Positions 10,080 to 18,161 of a stretch of 64,000 nt of DNA are shown here, piece after piece. The position numbers and the translations under genes were made by a program. Numbering within the stretch: position 1 is the stretch's first letter; the number at the start of each line of letters is the position of its first letter. Source of the DNA: Aerolutibacter ruishenii (lineage in GTDB: Bacteria > Pseudomonadota > Gammaproteobacteria > Xanthomonadales > Xanthomonadaceae). The stretch is taken from NCBI RefSeq assembly GCF_007830115.1, contig NZ_VLKP01000010.1:62001-126000 (forward strand), given 5' to 3'. The notes beneath the pieces are model-generated. The model did no database searches and was not told the DNA's origin. It saw only the letters and a list, made by a program, of their open reading frames with translations.

Positions 10080-11513
10080 ATGACCGACCCCACCACGCCC
10101 GCCGACGCGTCGGCCGCCCCGTCCAGCGCCGCCGCCACCGACTTCGCCGCCCTCGCGCTCACGCCCGCCCTGCTGCAGGGCGTTGACGCGCTGGGCTACA
10201 CCGCCATGACCCCGGTGCAGGCCCACAGCCTGCCGGCCATCCTCGCCGGCCGCGACGTGCTGGCGCAGGCGCCCACCGGCAGCGGCAAGACCGCCGCGTT
10301 CGGCCTGGGCCTGCTGCACACCATCGACGCCACGAAGATCCAGACCCAGGCGCTGGTGCTGTGCCCCACGCGCGAACTGGCCGACCAGGTCGGCAAACAG
10401 CTGCGCAAGCTGGCCGTCGGGATCCCCAACCTGAAGGTGTCGGTGCTGTGCGGCGGCATGCCGCTGGGACCGCAGCTGGCCTCGCTGGAAACCCACGACC
10501 CGCAGGTGGTGGTCGGCACCCCCGGCCGTCTGCAGGAGCTGCTGCGCAAGAAGGCGTTGCACCTGCGCGGCGTGCGCACGCTGGTGCTGGACGAAGCCGA
10601 CCGCATGCTCGACATGGGCTTCGAGGAACCGATCAGGGAAATCGTCGGCAAGTTGCCCAAGGAGCGGCAGGGCCTGCTGTTCTCCGCCACGTTCCCCGAG
10701 GAAATCCGCGCCATGGCCACCGCCATGCTGCGCGAGCCGGTGGAAGTGACGGTGGAAGGCGGCGAGCAGCACGCGGCCATCGAGCAGCGCTTCTTCGAGG
10801 TGGAGCCGGCGCAGAAGACCCCGCTGCTGGCCGCGCTGCTGCTGGAATACCGCCCCGAGTCGTGCGTGGTGTTCTGCAACATGCGCCGCGATACCGAGGA
10901 AGTGGTCGGTTCGCTGAGCCACTACGGCTTCACCGCGCTGGCGCTGCACGGCGACATGGAGCAGCGCGACCGCGACGAGGTGCTGGTGCGCTTCGCCAAC
11001 CGCAGCTGCAACGTGCTGGTGGCCAGCGACGTGGCCGCACGCGGGCTGGACGTGCACGACCTGGCCGCCGTGGTGAATTACGAACTGCCCACCGACCCGG
11101 ACGTGTACGTGCACCGCATCGGCCGCACTGGCCGTGCCGGCAAGGCGGGCCTGGCGCTGAGCCTGGTGGCCCCGCGCGAGGTCGGCCGTACTGAGCCCAT
11201 CCAGGCCCGGCAGGGTGGCAAGCCGCTGCGCTGGGACAAGGCCACGCCGCTGGCCGGCAAGGCCAGGAATGCGCCGGTGGCGGCGATGACCACCTTGCGT
11301 ATCGACGCGGGCAAGACCGACAAGCTTCGCCCTGGCGATATTGTCGGCGCGCTGACCGGTGACGCCGGGCTGCCGGTGGCCGCGGTGGGCAAGATCGACG
11401 TGTTCGCCACGCGCTCGTACGTGGCCATCGCCCGCGGGCAGGCCGACAAGGCCCTGATGCGGCTGCGCGAGGGCAAGATCAAGGGTCGCAAGTTCCGCGT
11501 CAGCCGGATGTAG
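10080..11513 (+). CDS. dbpA: ATP-dependent RNA helicase DbpA
   Basis: DbpA remodels the large ribosomal subunit by acting near hairpin 92 of 23S rRNA. The 477-residue protein has all DEAD-box motifs: APTGSGKT (residue 62 on), PTRELADQ, TPGR, VLDEADRMLDMGF, FSATFPEE and HRIGRTGRAG. The C-terminal 75 residues (LRPGDIVGALTGDAG to KGRKFRVSRM) are the DbpA-specific RNA-binding domain that separates it from other DEAD proteins. The ATG at 10080 was chosen over an upstream in-frame start at 9996 because it gives the expected N-terminus. No Shine-Dalgarno is obvious. Confidence 0.95.
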   Translation: MTDPTTPADASAAPSSAAATDFAALALTPALLQGVDALGYTAMTPVQAHSLPAILAGRDVLAQAPTGSGKTAAFGLGLLHTIDATKIQTQALVLCPTRELADQVGKQLRKLAVGIPNLKVSVLCGGMPLGPQLASLETHDPQVVVGTPGRLQELLRKKALHLRGVRTLVLDEADRMLDMGFEEPIREIVGKLPKERQGLLFSATFPEEIRAMATAMLREPVEVTVEGGEQHAAIEQRFFEVEPAQKTPLLAALLLEYRPESCVVFCNMRRDTEEVVGSLSHYGFTALALHGDMEQRDRDEVLVRFANRSCNVLVASDVAARGLDVHDLAAVVNYELPTDPDVYVHRIGRTGRAGKAGLALSLVAPREVGRTEPIQARQGGKPLRWDKATPLAGKARNAPVAAMTTLRIDAGKTDKLRPGDIVGALTGDAGLPVAAVGKIDVFATRSYVAIARGQADKALMRLREGKIKGRKFRVSRM

Positions 11514-11636
11514 TCAGGTCCGGCCCACGCCCGTGGTGTAAGATGAGGCGTTGGACGCCATACCCCCATGCCTGTGCGGCCGCCCAGCGGCGCGCGCTTC
11601 GCTCCCTTTCATGCGTGATCCACCCCGCCAGGGGTG

Positions 11637-12014
11637 ATGCCCGAGGAGCGACACCATGCCATCCGCTATCCAGATACGTGTGTCGTCTTGAACGACGGAC
11701 ACGGACGAATCGACACCCCGCCGGCCAACTGCGCCCAGTGCGATGCCGTCTGCTGCCGCCTGACCGTGGTGCTGCAGCCCGAAGAGCAGTTTCCGGCGCA
11801 CCTGACCACGACGCTGCCCAGCGGCTTGCGCGTCATGGCCCAGGACGAAGAGGGCTGGTGCGTCGCATTGGACGGTGCGCGCATGAACTGCGGCATCTAC
11901 GACAGCCGGCCGGCCGTCTGCCGCCGCTTCGTCATGGACGGCCCCTACTGCCATGCGGTGCGCGAGGAGTATTTCGAGCAGCGTGACGGTGGGATCCCAC
12001 TCGCCCTTAGATGA
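11637..12014 (+). CDS. YkgJ family cysteine-cluster protein
   Basis: A small zinc- or iron-sulfur-type Cys-cluster protein of about 125 residues: CAQCDAVCC, a later GWC, then MNCGIYDSRPAVCRRF and YCHAV. The family is widespread and has no settled function. The start is uncertain. GTG 11634 and ATG 11637 are in frame. A TTG at 11688 is also in frame and begins just before the conserved part, and it overlaps the stop of an 11-codon upstream ORF that has a much better ribosome site. It heads a same-strand run with two small proteins. Confidence 0.8.
   Translation: MPEERHHAIRYPDTCVVLNDGHGRIDTPPANCAQCDAVCCRLTVVLQPEEQFPAHLTTTLPSGLRVMAQDEEGWCVALDGARMNCGIYDSRPAVCRRFVMDGPYCHAVREEYFEQRDGGIPLALR
11656..11691 (+). 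CDS. possible 11-codon leader ORF overlapping the YkgJ gene start
   Basis: ATG at 11656 follows a GAGGAG site at good spacing and encodes MPSAIQIRVSS, ending in TGA at 11689-11691. That TGA shares two bases with the in-frame TTG at 11688 of the YkgJ frame (TTGA). This is the arrangement expected for translational coupling. It may also be coincidence, and no peptide function is proposed. Confidence 0.25.
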   Translation: MPSAIQIRVSS

Positions 12015-12043
12015 CACCCGCCCCGACCAGGAGGAACGCGATC

Positions 12044-12277
12044 ATGTCCAGCCCACGTCCACGTGCGAACACAGGCAAGCCCAGCACTGCCTCCGTGTTC
12101 ACCAAGCCCGGTCAGGACAAGGCCCTGACCCACGAACGGTTGGCGGAAGACATCGCGGCGTTCCGCAAGGCGGGCGGCAAGGTGGAAGTGCTCGGGCACA
12201 CTCCATTGCGCCGCAACGGGGAAACCCCGATAACGCCGGTCATCGCCAGTAAGGGCACGCCGCGCAGGAAAGCGTGA
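12044..12277 (+). CDS. small conserved-type hypothetical protein
   Basis: A 77-residue basic protein with an AGGAGG ribosome site 9 bases before the ATG. The N-terminus is proline- and arginine-rich and looks disordered. The middle (LAEDIAAFRKAGGKVEVLG) looks like a helix followed by a turn and strand, and the C-terminus is lysine/arginine-rich. I do not recognise the family. It lies 29 bases after the YkgJ gene and 43 before the next small gene, so the three probably form one transcript. It could bind nucleic acid given its charge. Confidence 0.7.
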   Translation: MSSPRPRANTGKPSTASVFTKPGQDKALTHERLAEDIAAFRKAGGKVEVLGHTPLRRNGETPITPVIASKGTPRRKA

Positions 12278-12320
12278 GTCCACAGTCCACCACCCCTTTC
12301 ATTGACGCCAGGAGGACCCT

Positions 12321-12494
12321 TTGGCCAAGCCCAACTACTCATTCGAAAAGCGCCAGCGCGAGATCGCCAAGAAGAAGCAGCAGGACGAAAAGCAGGCGAA
12401 GAAGCGCGCCGCGCGCGAAGGGGCCAAACCCGCCGACCCGGCAGACGCCGTCGCGCCCGTCGAACCCGGACGCAAGCCTGCCGACCCGGCATGA
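12321..12494 (+). CDS. small charged hypothetical protein with TTG start
   Basis: Fifty-seven residues starting at a TTG placed 5 bases after a strong AGGAGG. The N-terminal MAKPNYSFEKRQREIAKKKQ continues as a long lysine/arginine/glutamine helix to about residue 34, followed by a proline/alanine-rich tail. The composition resembles small ribosome- or nucleic-acid-associated proteins, but no family is recognised. The ribosome site, the abrupt start of helical sequence and the position in a three-gene run argue that it is real. It ends 6 bases before the convergent AhpD-like gene. Confidence 0.65.
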   Translation: MAKPNYSFEKRQREIAKKKQQDEKQAKKRAAREGAKPADPADAVAPVEPGRKPADPA

Positions 12495-12500
12495 GCACCG

Positions 12501-12839
12501 TCAGCCCGGATGCGCCGCGACCGCATCCATCACACGCGCCGAGAAGATCAGCGCCGCGCCGGCATTGAGCGCCACCGCCACGCCCAGCGCCTCGGCGATC
12601 TCGTCGCGGCTGGCACCGTGCTTGAGCGCGGCATCCACGTGCACGGTGATGCAGCCGTCGCAACGCGTGGTCACCGCCACCGCCAACGCGATCAGCTCGC
12701 GGGTCTTGGCGTCCAGGTGGCCGGTCTTGGCCCCGGCTCCGCTGAGCACGCTGTAGCCGCGCACGGTGTCGGGCGAGAGTTTGCCGATCTCACCGATGCG
12801 GCCCTTCAGTTCTTCGCGATAACCATTCCAGTCGAGCAT
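12501..12839 (-). CDS. carboxymuconolactone decarboxylase family protein (AhpD-like)
   Basis: A 112-residue helical protein with the AhpD-type redox motif CDGCITVH (Cys60, Cys63, His67), so an alkylhydroperoxidase or thiol-redox role fits better than decarboxylation. The flanking TRELIALAVAV and HGASRDEIAEALGVAVALNAG segments are standard for the family. It lies 24 bases after the TerC gene on the same strand and may be co-transcribed with it. Confidence 0.92.
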   Translation of the reverse strand: MLDWNGYREELKGRIGEIGKLSPDTVRGYSVLSGAGAKTGHLDAKTRELIALAVAVTTRCDGCITVHVDAALKHGASRDEIAEALGVAVALNAGAALIFSARVMDAVAAHPG

Positions 12840-12863
12840 GGCACGGACTCCTGCGTGGTGCGG

Positions 12864-14105
12864 TCAGGGAACGCCTGAAGCCCCGGCGCCGGCCAGCTGC
12901 GCATGCCGGGCATGCGCGCTCGCCAGCGTGGCTTTCAGGTCGGCACGGTCCTGGATCAGTTTGCGCAACGCTTCGTCCAGGCCGATGACCCGCTGTTCGG
13001 CGGCCACCAGGCGGGCGTAGAGCTGCTCGCGCTCGTGCGCGAAGGCGGCATCGTCCAGGTCCATGTACTCAGTCGCGAGCTGGCGCAGGTTCGCCACCGC
13101 CGCCTTGGCCTTGCCCTTCTCGCTGGTCAGTGACGCGATCACGGTGACCACCAGGATCGCGGCGATGACGGCCAGCGAGGTGCCCGTGCTGATCTCGATC
13201 ACGTTCACCGGCGCACCATCGTTGATGAAGGGCAGGTTGTTCTCGTGCAGTGCGTGCAGGATGAGTTTGGCGCCGATGAACGCCAGGATCGCCGCCAGGC
13301 CGTAGGACAGGTAGATCAGCCGCTCCAGCAGGTGGTCCACCAGGAAGTACAGCTGGCGCAGGCCCAGCAGCGAGAACGCCGTGGCGGTGACCACCACGTA
13401 GGTGTCCTGGGTCAGGCCGAAGATCGCCGGGATCGAGTCCAGCGCGAACAGTACGTCGGTGGCCCCGATCACGATCATCACCAGCATCAGCGGGGTCATC
13501 CTCCACTGGCCGTTTTCGCGGGTGAACAGCCGCTGGCCGTCGTAGTGCTCGGTGGTGGGAAGCCAGCGCTTCGCCAGCCGCATCACCAGATTCTCATGCT
13601 CCTTGGTCTGCGGCGTGAGCAGGTGGCCGGCGGTCATCAGCAACAGGAAGCCGAACACGTAGAACACCCACGAGAACCGCTCCAGCAGCGCCGCGCCGAG
13701 GAAGATCAGGCCGATGCGCGCCACCAGCGAGAACACGATGCCGAACAGCAGCACCTTCTGCTGGTACGGACGCGGCACGCGGAAGCTGGTCATGACCACC
13801 AGGAACACGAAGACGTTGTCCACCGACAGCGCCTTCTCGGTGATGTAGCCGGCGAAATACTCCGTGCCCATCCCGGGCCGCCCCCACACCACAGTGGCCA
13901 CGCCAAACAGCAGCGCGATGCCGATGTACGCCGCCGTCCAGGTCGCGGACTCGCGCAGCGATGGCACGTGCGCCTTGCGCACGTGGAAGAAGTAGTCGAA
14001 CAGCAGCAGCGCGCCGATCAGTGCAAGGGTCAGTGCCCAGATCCCGGGGGAGACATGCGCATACGGGAGGCCGGTCGCGGAACCTGCAGAACTGGCGGTC
14101 ATCAT
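12864..14105 (-). CDS. TerC family integral membrane protein
   Basis: A TerC/Alx-type membrane protein, about 413 residues with eight or nine predicted membrane spans. Family signatures are ALSVDNVFVFLVVMTSF near residue 95 and GATDVLFALDSIPAIFG near 215, the paired acidic motifs thought to handle metal ions. A cytoplasmic C-terminal helix of about 90 residues extends past the membrane part and is longer than in E. coli Alx. Members export manganese or help metalate secreted proteins. The start is one of two adjacent ATGs (14105 or 14102). I looked for a yybP-ykoY manganese riboswitch upstream and did not find one. Confidence 0.92.
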   Translation of the reverse strand: MMTASSAGSATGLPYAHVSPGIWALTLALIGALLLFDYFFHVRKAHVPSLRESATWTAAYIGIALLFGVATVVWGRPGMGTEYFAGYITEKALSVDNVFVFLVVMTSFRVPRPYQQKVLLFGIVFSLVARIGLIFLGAALLERFSWVFYVFGFLLLMTAGHLLTPQTKEHENLVMRLAKRWLPTTEHYDGQRLFTRENGQWRMTPLMLVMIVIGATDVLFALDSIPAIFGLTQDTYVVVTATAFSLLGLRQLYFLVDHLLERLIYLSYGLAAILAFIGAKLILHALHENNLPFINDGAPVNVIEISTGTSLAVIAAILVVTVIASLTSEKGKAKAAVANLRQLATEYMDLDDAAFAHEREQLYARLVAAEQRVIGLDEALRKLIQDRADLKATLASAHARHAQLAGAGASGVP

Positions 14106-14350
14106 GGGCGGGGCGAGTCCTGGCCAGGAAAGGGGCGTGGGTCGCGCCACTGTACGCCCGGGCGGAGGATGCCTTTCACACGGCCTTACGGGTTGGATCC
14201 CCGCGCGACAACCGCCGACAAGGCCTCATGGTCCGAAGTGGCGGACTGAGCGAGGGTCAGTGGCTCGTGCTGAAACCCGCCTCGCTGCTGCGGTGCGTAC
14301 CCACGCGTGCCGCCCGTGATCGCCGACGTGGTTCAGGCCCAAACCGGTGG

Positions 14351-15112
14351 TCAGACCGATGACTTGGAATCCGCGTCGATCGGTATCATCTGCCCGGAAA
14401 TGGTGCGCGCATGCGGACCGGCCAGGAATACCGCCAGGGCCGCGATGTCGGCCGCGCTGGTGAACTTCTTCACCGACTGGTTGGCCATCGCCAGTTCCGC
14501 TTCCTCCTCGATGCTACGACCGGAGACCTCGGCCCGCCCCTCGAACACCGCCTTGATCCGCGGGCCCTCCACTACGCCGGGGTGGATGGTGTTGGCGGTG
14601 ATGCCCAGTGGCCCCAGTTCCATCGACAGGGTCTTGGTGAAGCCCACCAGCCCCCACTTGCTGGTCGCGTAGGCCACCCGATTGGGGTAGCCGAAACGCC
14701 CTGCCACCGACGAGATCACGATGATCGACGCCGCGGCGGACTGCTCCAGCAACGGGATGGCGCGCTGGGTGACCAGGAACGTGCCCGTCAGGTTGACGTC
14801 CAGCACCTCGTGCCAGGCGTCGACGGGGTAGTCCGCGACCGGCGCGGTGGCGCCGGCGATGCCCGCGTTGTTGACCAGCACGTCCAGGCCGCCCATCTCG
14901 TGCTGCACCACGTCAAACAGCGCGTCCAGGTCCTCGGGCACCCGCACGTCGCCCACGCTACCGCTGATGGCGGCATTGTCGCGGACGAGCCGTTGCACCG
15001 CGTCGGCATTGATGTCCGCGATGTGCACGCGGGCGCCGTTGGCGGCAAAAGCTTCGGCAATCGCCCGGCCAATGCCGGCGGCACCGGCGGTGATGAGGAC
15101 GCGCTGTGGCAT
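14351..15112 (-). CDS. SDR family oxidoreductase
   Basis: A 253-residue classical short-chain dehydrogenase: cofactor loop TAGAAGIG at residues 8-15, NNAG at 81-84, Asn107, Ser134 or Ser135, Tyr148 and Lys152 (YATSK) complete the site. Asp at position 33 of the IADINAD segment after beta-2 suggests NAD preference. AAGGGA precedes the ATG at 15110-15112. The substrate is not predictable, and the genes around it do not form an obvious pathway. Confidence 0.92.
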   Translation of the reverse strand: MPQRVLITAGAAGIGRAIAEAFAANGARVHIADINADAVQRLVRDNAAISGSVGDVRVPEDLDALFDVVQHEMGGLDVLVNNAGIAGATAPVADYPVDAWHEVLDVNLTGTFLVTQRAIPLLEQSAAASIIVISSVAGRFGYPNRVAYATSKWGLVGFTKTLSMELGPLGITANTIHPGVVEGPRIKAVFEGRAEVSGRSIEEEAELAMANQSVKKFTSAADIAALAVFLAGPHARTISGQMIPIDADSKSSV

Positions 15113-15374
15113 GTTCGTGTTCCCTTTGAAGCCACGGGTCGACGGATTGGCGCGCGTGGTCCGCGGTAAACCGGAGCCTGGTGGGCGCCGGATGGAGCCG
15201 GCCCCACCCACGCCGCCGCACCTGCGACGCGGGGTGGAAACAACCTGCCTGCAGCCCACCTTGCACCAGTGCACTACGCACCGCGTCACCAAAACCGGTC
15301 GGATTCGGCGGCGTACCCCGCATCCAGGGCGGGCACCCGGGCGGGGCGCCCACCTGACGGACGCGCCTGTCGCG

Positions 15375-15956
15375 CTATTGCGACAGCCCCAGCTGTTTCA
15401 TGTATTCCGCGTTGTCCCAGAACAGGTGTTCCTCGGCAATGCACCCGTCCGTCCACTTGGCGATGGTGGCCATGGACATTTTCACCTGCTTGCCCGTGGG
15501 GGGCAGGGTCTTGCCGTCGGGAAGTTTCATGGGTTCGGAGAACGTGGCCTCCAGTACCCCGGTCGCAACCGTCCACTCGCCCGAACCGAAGGCAATCGGG
15601 TGCGACGTGATCCGCGAGTCTGGCGTGCCGTTGAAGAGGATGTTGTTGATGTCGTCGACATGCGCATCGATGCCGTTCGTGACACGTCCATCCGGGAACA
15701 CGACTTTGACGTCGTGACAATGCAGCCGCCGGAACAGGTCCATGTCCTTGCGGAGGCTGTAGGCGTCAAAATCGAGCTGGTCGAAACGCTTCAGGTTGGC
15801 TTCCACCTGTGCGTCCCCGCTCGCTGCAGGCGCTGTTTGTGGCGCAGCTGCGGGGGCCGTGCTCGCAGTGTCCGGCGTTTCGCCGGACTTCTGCGTGCAC
15901 GCCGCCAGTGAGGCGCTCACGATGGCAATGCACAGAACAACACTTGGATTCTTCAC
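15375..15956 (-). CDS. SnoaL-like ester cyclase family lipoprotein
   Basis: A 193-residue lipoprotein starting at GTG (15954-15956) with GGAGG 7 bases upstream. The lipobox is SLAAC with Cys20. An alanine/proline-rich linker leads to a SnoaL-type alpha+beta barrel from about residue 55: FRRLHCHDVKVVFPDG, RITSHPIAFGSG and MSMATIAKWTDGCIAEEH. Secreted SnoaL-like proteins are common in xanthomonads, and the substrates are unknown. The GTG start is clearly better than the in-frame ATGs upstream, which would bury the signal peptide. Confidence 0.82.
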   Translation of the reverse strand: MKNPSVVLCIAIVSASLAACTQKSGETPDTASTAPAAAPQTAPAASGDAQVEANLKRFDQLDFDAYSLRKDMDLFRRLHCHDVKVVFPDGRVTNGIDAHVDDINNILFNGTPDSRITSHPIAFGSGEWTVATGVLEATFSEPMKLPDGKTLPPTGKQVKMSMATIAKWTDGCIAEEHLFWDNAEYMKQLGLSQ

Positions 15957-16097
15957 GATGTTTCCTCCACTGGTTGTTGAAGCAGGCCGGTATGTGGTGC
16001 GTGGTACGAGTTCCATGGTGTGCGGCGCGGGGTATGCGGGCCGTGATGCCTGGGCCGTGGACGGGGGCGGACGAAGGCCCCCAACCAACGGATTGAC

Positions 16098-16583
16098 TCA
16101 CGGGCCTGCTGCGGGTGGGGCAGTGGCCACCACCGTGAGTGACCTGCGCGCGGCGTGGTGCATCAACTCCCGGAGGATCAGCAGGTGGGCCGCGAACGTG
16201 GCGCGCGGGGGCAACCCCTCACTGCTGGCGGGTCGGCCATTGGCGACGTCGGCCAGCCGGTTGAACTGACGCTCCACGGTGTCCAGATCGAGCTCCACCG
16301 CGGCGTGGGTAGGCCGGCCTGCGAAGGCCGCCAAGGCGATGGATTCATCGTCACTGGTGAGCAGCGTACCCGGTCCACGCAGGCGCGGAACCAATGGCAT
16401 CAGCGCGTCCTCGACCGCCTCGATGGCCAATTCGAGTTCCGTGGCCGTGGGTGGCTGGTGGTGGAAATGGCGACGCGCCAGGGCCAGTGCGCCGAGCGGG
16501 AGCACCACCGTATCCGGTTCACCCGGGCCGTCGTCGACCTGGATTGACGTCTGGTGCTCGCCGATGTGCAACCGGTTGGTCAT
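16098..16583 (-). CDS. hypothetical protein
   Basis: A 161-residue soluble protein beginning MTNRLHIGEHQTSIQ. It contains a short helical segment LPLGALALARRHFHHQPPTA, an acidic helix ELELAIEAVEDALMPLVP, and later AVELDLDTVERQFNRLADV. I do not recognise the family. The ATG at 16581-16583 has GGAAG at 7 bases. The other nearby ATG (16589) is too close to that site. It is separated from its neighbours by more than 140 bases on each side and is probably monocistronic. Confidence 0.7.
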   Translation of the reverse strand: MTNRLHIGEHQTSIQVDDGPGEPDTVVLPLGALALARRHFHHQPPTATELELAIEAVEDALMPLVPRLRGPGTLLTSDDESIALAAFAGRPTHAAVELDLDTVERQFNRLADVANGRPASSEGLPPRATFAAHLLILRELMHHAARRSLTVVATAPPAAGP

Positions 16584-17051
16584 GCCCATGCTTCCGGGGG
16601 AAGGGAACGAGGAGCGGTCACGCTCGTCGACACAGCCTACTCTCCAGTGCGCCGGATTCCACCGTGCCCTGGGGCGTTTCCATCTGCCGGATCCCCGTTT
16701 GCCGGGGCATGGGGGGCTTCGACGCCGGAGCAGCGGAGGACTGGTATGGCTTTCCTTGCAGATGAATTGGGAGGCATCGACGAAGTCCCTGAAGCTCGGT
16801 CGGCGCAAGAACGGCTCGCTTTTCAAGGTCTACTGTTCACCCGGATGGGGGGCGGTGACTGGGGATGAGGTCGTGGTGGTCGATCAAGTGCTGCGAATTT
16901 TCGTGGGGACGGATGGATTGGAGACGCAACACTCACTTTTTTCCGCGCCTTCACAATCCAATTACGTATTCCGACGTTAGCTAAAGGAGGGTCATGGCTC
17001 CGGCAAAAAAGCCCCCATATTTCCGGGACCCCAGACGAAGGAGAAATTGGA
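16584..17051. other. 468-base interval with lower-GC patch and unproven small ORFs
   Basis: Roughly from 16790 to 17050 the base composition falls well below that of the surroundings. Three small open frames are visible: 16746-16868 (40 codons, GGAGGA just upstream), 16759-16980 (73 codons, no ribosome site) and ATG 16994 (48 codons, very strong AAAGGAGG upstream, overlapping the next gene out of frame). None resembles a known protein. The stretch could be the leader and promoter of the lipoprotein gene, or a remnant of an inserted segment. Confidence 0.4.
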
Positions 17052-17321
17052 ATGTTCCCGACCAAGCAACATCTCACGACGGCGCGTACGCTCGGCGTGG
17101 CGATTGTCGCCGCCCTGGGCCTTGCCAGTTGCGCCACCTATAAGGACGAGTTCGCAACAATCAACTCGCGCCTCGATCAACTCGACATGAAGGTGCAGAA
17201 CGCGGCCCAGAGCGCCGAATCCGCCAATCAGTCCGCGCAGCAGGCCAATCAACGGCTGGATCAAATCGAAGGCCGCGTCCAGCAGCTTGAAGCGGGACCG
17301 CGCCGAAAGCCGCGCGGTTAG
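17052..17321 (+). CDS. Lpp-like alanine-zipper lipoprotein
   Basis: An 89-residue lipoprotein: signal peptide with lipobox GLASC (Cys27), then a heptad-patterned coiled coil (INSRLDQLDMKVQNAAQSAE and onward) with the alanine-zipper spacing of Lpp/OprI. The C-terminus is basic (RRKPRG). Lpp-type proteins tether the outer membrane to peptidoglycan through a C-terminal lysine. Here the lysine is three residues from the end. AAGGAG precedes the ATG. The next gene, 45 bases downstream, encodes an L,D-transpeptidase, the enzyme class that attaches Lpp to the wall. Confidence 0.82.
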   Translation: MFPTKQHLTTARTLGVAIVAALGLASCATYKDEFATINSRLDQLDMKVQNAAQSAESANQSAQQANQRLDQIEGRVQQLEAGPRRKPRG

Positions 17322-17366
17322 TCGCTTTTGCACTATTCGTGACGAACGGTTTCAATCCAGGACCCG

Positions 17367-18161
17367 GTGGCCTTTGCTGGCCACCAGTCTTCTTTGATCA
17401 CTCAATCATTCGTTCCAGGGAGCCGCCCTATCTCTAGGCGCATACACCCCGTCATCCAGGCCGCTTGTGGCGCGCTGGTGTTGGCGCTGGCATTCGCGAG
17501 CTTCGGCGTGGCCGCCGCCGAGGATGCCGCCGCCCAACCGGTGGCCGCCGTCGACCAGCTTCCGCCGGGCCAGGAAGTGTCCAACACGGTGATTGAGCTC
17601 GCGGGCTGGGTTGTCGCAACCAGGGACAGCCAAGGCTATCCGTTCGCGATCATGGACAAGGCCGCTGCACAGGTCCTGGTGTTCGGCGGCGACGGCCGGC
17701 TTCGCGGCGCGGCACCGGGGCTCTTTGGCTCGGCGATCGGCGATCACACGGCCCCCGGTATCGCCGGTCTCGCGCTTCGCGAGATTCCGGGCCGGGACCG
17801 CACAACGCCTGCTGGTCGCTTTGTGGGCGGCTTCGGCCCTTCAAGCGACGCTGGGCGCGTGCTGTGGGTGGACTACGATTCCGCGGTCTCCATCCACCCC
17901 ACCGCTACTGGCGTACCTGCCGAGAGACGCGCCCAACGCCTTGCGTCGCCTTCGCCCGACGACAACCGTGTCAGTCATGGCTGCATCAACGTTTCGCCCG
18001 ATTTTTACGAGGGGATCATGCGTCCGATGTTCGAGAGAGGCGGGGTGTTCTACATCTTGCCGGACACGGCGCCGCTAGCGGAGACCTTCCCGGAGTTCGT
18101 GCAAAGTCGTGGGAACGCGGAACGTGATGATGGAAGACGCGCGCCGCCCGCCAGCCAGTGA
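17367..18161 (+). CDS. L,D-transpeptidase (YkuD-fold), exported
   Basis: A 264-residue protein with a long N-terminal signal/anchor region (hydrophobic core at residues 34-50) and a YkuD-type catalytic core ending in VSHGCINVS (His204, Cys206), with His177 in SIHPTA. These enzymes form 3-3 peptidoglycan cross-links or attach lipoproteins to the wall. The spacing between the signal and the catalytic motif leaves about 120 residues of less typical sequence. The GTG start at 17367 is uncertain; TTG 17394 is an alternative. Adjacency to the Lpp-like gene suggests a functional pair. Confidence 0.85.
   Translation: MAFAGHQSSLITQSFVPGSRPISRRIHPVIQAACGALVLALAFASFGVAAAEDAAAQPVAAVDQLPPGQEVSNTVIELAGWVVATRDSQGYPFAIMDKAAAQVLVFGGDGRLRGAAPGLFGSAIGDHTAPGIAGLALREIPGRDRTTPAGRFVGGFGPSSDAGRVLWVDYDSAVSIHPTATGVPAERRAQRLASPSPDDNRVSHGCINVSPDFYEGIMRPMFERGGVFYILPDTAPLAETFPEFVQSRGNAERDDGRRAPPASQ

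Noticed and set aside
14106-14350. Possible yybP-ykoY manganese riboswitch before the TerC gene
   Set aside because: Alx/TerC genes often have one, but the conserved GGGGAGUAG-type segment and the characteristic second helix could not be found on either strand.
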